Positions 62,866 through 64,000 of a DNA stretch of 64,000 bases are shown here, piece after piece (position 1 is the stretch's first letter; every line of letters begins with the position of its first letter). The DNA is taken from contig NZ_LWHJ01000029.1 in NCBI RefSeq assembly GCF_001652725.1, positions 124,001-188,000 on the forward strand. Direction: 5' to 3'. The notes beneath the pieces were generated by a model. The model saw only the letters and a program-made list of their open reading frames with translations. It had not been told where the DNA came from and did not search any database. This stretch comes from Pedobacter psychrophilus (GTDB taxonomy: Bacteria > Bacteroidota > Bacteroidia > Sphingobacteriales > Sphingobacteriaceae). The position numbers and the translations under genes were made by a program.

Positions 62866-63330
62866 ATGTCTCATAATAATATACATCCTGATGAAATAGT
62901 TATGAATAAAATTTATTTTATTCGAAATCAGAAAGTAATGCTTGATGATGATTTATCGGAATTGTACGGTGTAGAAACAAAGCGTTTAAATGAACAGGTA
63001 AAGAGGAATATTGATAGATTTCCTGAAGATTTTATGTTTCAATTAAATGATGAAGAATTTAACGACTTGAAGTCGCAAATTGCGACTTCAAGTTGGGGAG
63101 GAAGAAGAAAGCCGCCTTTTGCTTTTACAGAACATGGAGTTTTAATGTTATCGAGTGTATTAAACAGCAAATTAGCAATTTAGGTTAACATTTAAATAAT
63201 GCGCATATACACTAAAATCAGAGAAATGCTTTTGGCTCATAAAGACGTATTTATAAAAGTTGAACAAGTTGAAAGAAAACTATTAAAACAAGATGAAAAA
63301 ATAGAATTATTATTTACTTATCTAAGTTAA
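62866..63330 (+). pseudogene. ORF6N-domain DNA-binding protein gene broken by two stop codons
   Basis: From an ATG at 62866 the frame encodes an ORF6N domain ([53 protein letters not shown]) and stops with TAG at 63181-63183. The frame then continues with VNI, TAA at 63193-63195, and IMRIYTKIREMLLAHKD to a third stop at 63330. Intact relatives read AIQVNIQIMRI at this point, so both internal stops fall on Gln codons (CAG to TAG and CAA to TAA). The complete product would be 154 residues. ORF6N proteins are phage- and plasmid-linked DNA-binding proteins. A truncated product of 105 residues is still possible. Confidence 0.8.
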
Positions 63331-63415
63331 TTTATAGAAAAAGACGAAACAGTTAGAGAACCGATTGGATTCAAAATAAATTCAAATTCTAAGAAAACGT
63401 GAGATTTTAAAATTT

Positions 63416-64000
63416 TTATCCTATAAAATCAAAACCTGTAAACGGAATCAAACATTCAGGAACTTTAATTCCATCTGAGGTTTGAAAGTTTTCTAAAATT
63501 GCAGCTAAAATACGTGGCAAAGCCAAAGCACTTCCATTTAATGTATGTGGTAATTGTGTTTTTCCTTCTTTCCCTTTAAAACGTAATTTTAAACGGTTAC
63601 TTTGAAAAGTCTCGAAATTAGAAACAGAAGAAACTTCAAGCCAACGCTCTTGTGCTGCACTATAAACTTCCATATCATAAGTTAATGCTGATGTAAAACC
63701 CATATCGCCACCACACAATCTTAAAACTCGGTATTGTAACCCCAATTTTTGCAATAAACTTTGTACATGCAAACTCATTTGTTCTAAAACCTCATAAGAT
63801 TTATCAGGATGTACCACTTGCACAATCTCTACTTTATCAAACTGATGTAAACGGTTTAAACCACGAACGTGAGCGCCATAAGAACCCGCTTCACGACGGA
63901 AACAGGGTGTGTAACCACAATTTTTTATCGGTAATTCTTCTTCTTTTAAAATTACATCTCGGTAAAGATTAGTTACCGGAACTTCAGCAGTGGGAATCAA
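63416..64000 (-). CDS. serS: Seryl-tRNA synthetase, C-terminal part (runs off the window)
   Basis: SerRS charges tRNA-Ser and tRNA-Sec. The visible 194 residues are the C-terminal catalytic core of this class II synthetase. [12 protein letters not shown] appears first, then motif 2 ([20 protein letters not shown]), then QFDKVEIV. Motif 3 is [17 protein letters not shown] near the end. The N-terminal coiled-coil arm and motif 1 are beyond the right edge. The stop at 63416 is normal. The gene reads leftwards, convergent with the broken ORF6N gene. Confidence 0.97.
   Translation of the reverse strand: MIPTAEVPVTNLYRDVILKEEELPIKNCGYTPCFRREAGSYGAHVRGLNRLHQFDKVEIVQVVHPDKSYEVLEQMSLHVQSLLQKLGLQYRVLRLCGGDMGFTSALTYDMEVYSAAQERWLEVSSVSNFETFQSNRLKLRFKGKEGKTQLPHTLNGSALALPRILAAILENFQTSDGIKVPECLIPFTGFDFIG

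Noticed and set aside
51384-63195. Stop-codon reassignment to glutamine
   Set aside because: TAA and TAG serve as normal stops for clear genes throughout the window, so the internal stops are better explained as mutations or errors.

Overview
The window comes from a member of the Bacteroidota, most likely the family Sphingobacteriaceae (Pedobacter-like). The evidence is the low G+C content, TAnnTTTG-type -7 promoter boxes, A-rich start regions with almost no Shine-Dalgarno sequences, two giant proteins with type IX secretion (T9SS) C-terminal sorting domains, a long-form IspG, and lineage-typical families (LruC, DUF6503, 7TM-DISM regulator, paired rhomboids). No rRNA, complete tRNA, CRISPR array, transposase or phage gene was seen.

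Layout. 0-8.2 kb is housekeeping: a 2-hydroxyacid dehydrogenase fragment, rsmA, pdxA, then DUF177/yceD-rpmF-plsX-fabH-accB-accC (ribosomal L32 and fatty-acid initiation) and tatC. 8.4-18.1 kb carries envelope and metabolic genes: an LruC-domain lipoprotein, a CBS protein, an SDR/DUF2867 protein, an orphan FtsX-like permease, a DUF6503 lipoprotein, an unknown protein and a prolyl oligopeptidase.

18.4-34.4 kb is the most distinctive block. A 2053-residue and a 2321-residue secreted repeat protein flank a membrane-tethered 7TM-DISM regulator with a LuxR-like helix-turn-helix. Both giant genes lie downstream of the same TGTCTACG direct repeat. Their 3' ends are almost identical at DNA level, including the start of a terminator that is intact only after the second gene. 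A short signal-peptide ORF before the first giant looks like a gene remnant. The block is visibly more G+C-rich than its surroundings.

34.4-46.6 kb is housekeeping again: NUDIX, plsC, mutL, two rhomboid proteases, an EEP-family protein, cysS, yjdM, then rpsL-rpsG-fusA-rpsJ, which ends at a strong terminator instead of running on into rplC. 46.7-51 kb has an HTH-Fic protein with an operator-like palindrome over its promoter, an alpha/beta hydrolase, two tandem 20-bp palindromes, and ispG.

51.0-56.1 kb is an accessory cassette on the minus strand: HNH endonuclease, NUDIX hydrolase, and a PLD-helicase-DUF3427 protein. It is bracketed by two inverted copies of one hairpin repeat. It looks like a candidate nucleic-acid defence locus, but the helicase has an in-frame stop 65 codons before its natural end. 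56.1-64 kb holds a minus-strand envelope operon (SDR, PspC, LiaF-like, GYF/RDD), mlaE-mlaF, a methyltransferase, a lipoprotein of an unknown DPEF family, an ORF6N gene broken by two stops, and the 3' part of serS.

Many intergenic spaces contain AT-rich arrays of short repeated words in both orientations, or perfect hairpins. These look like a genome-specific repeat class.
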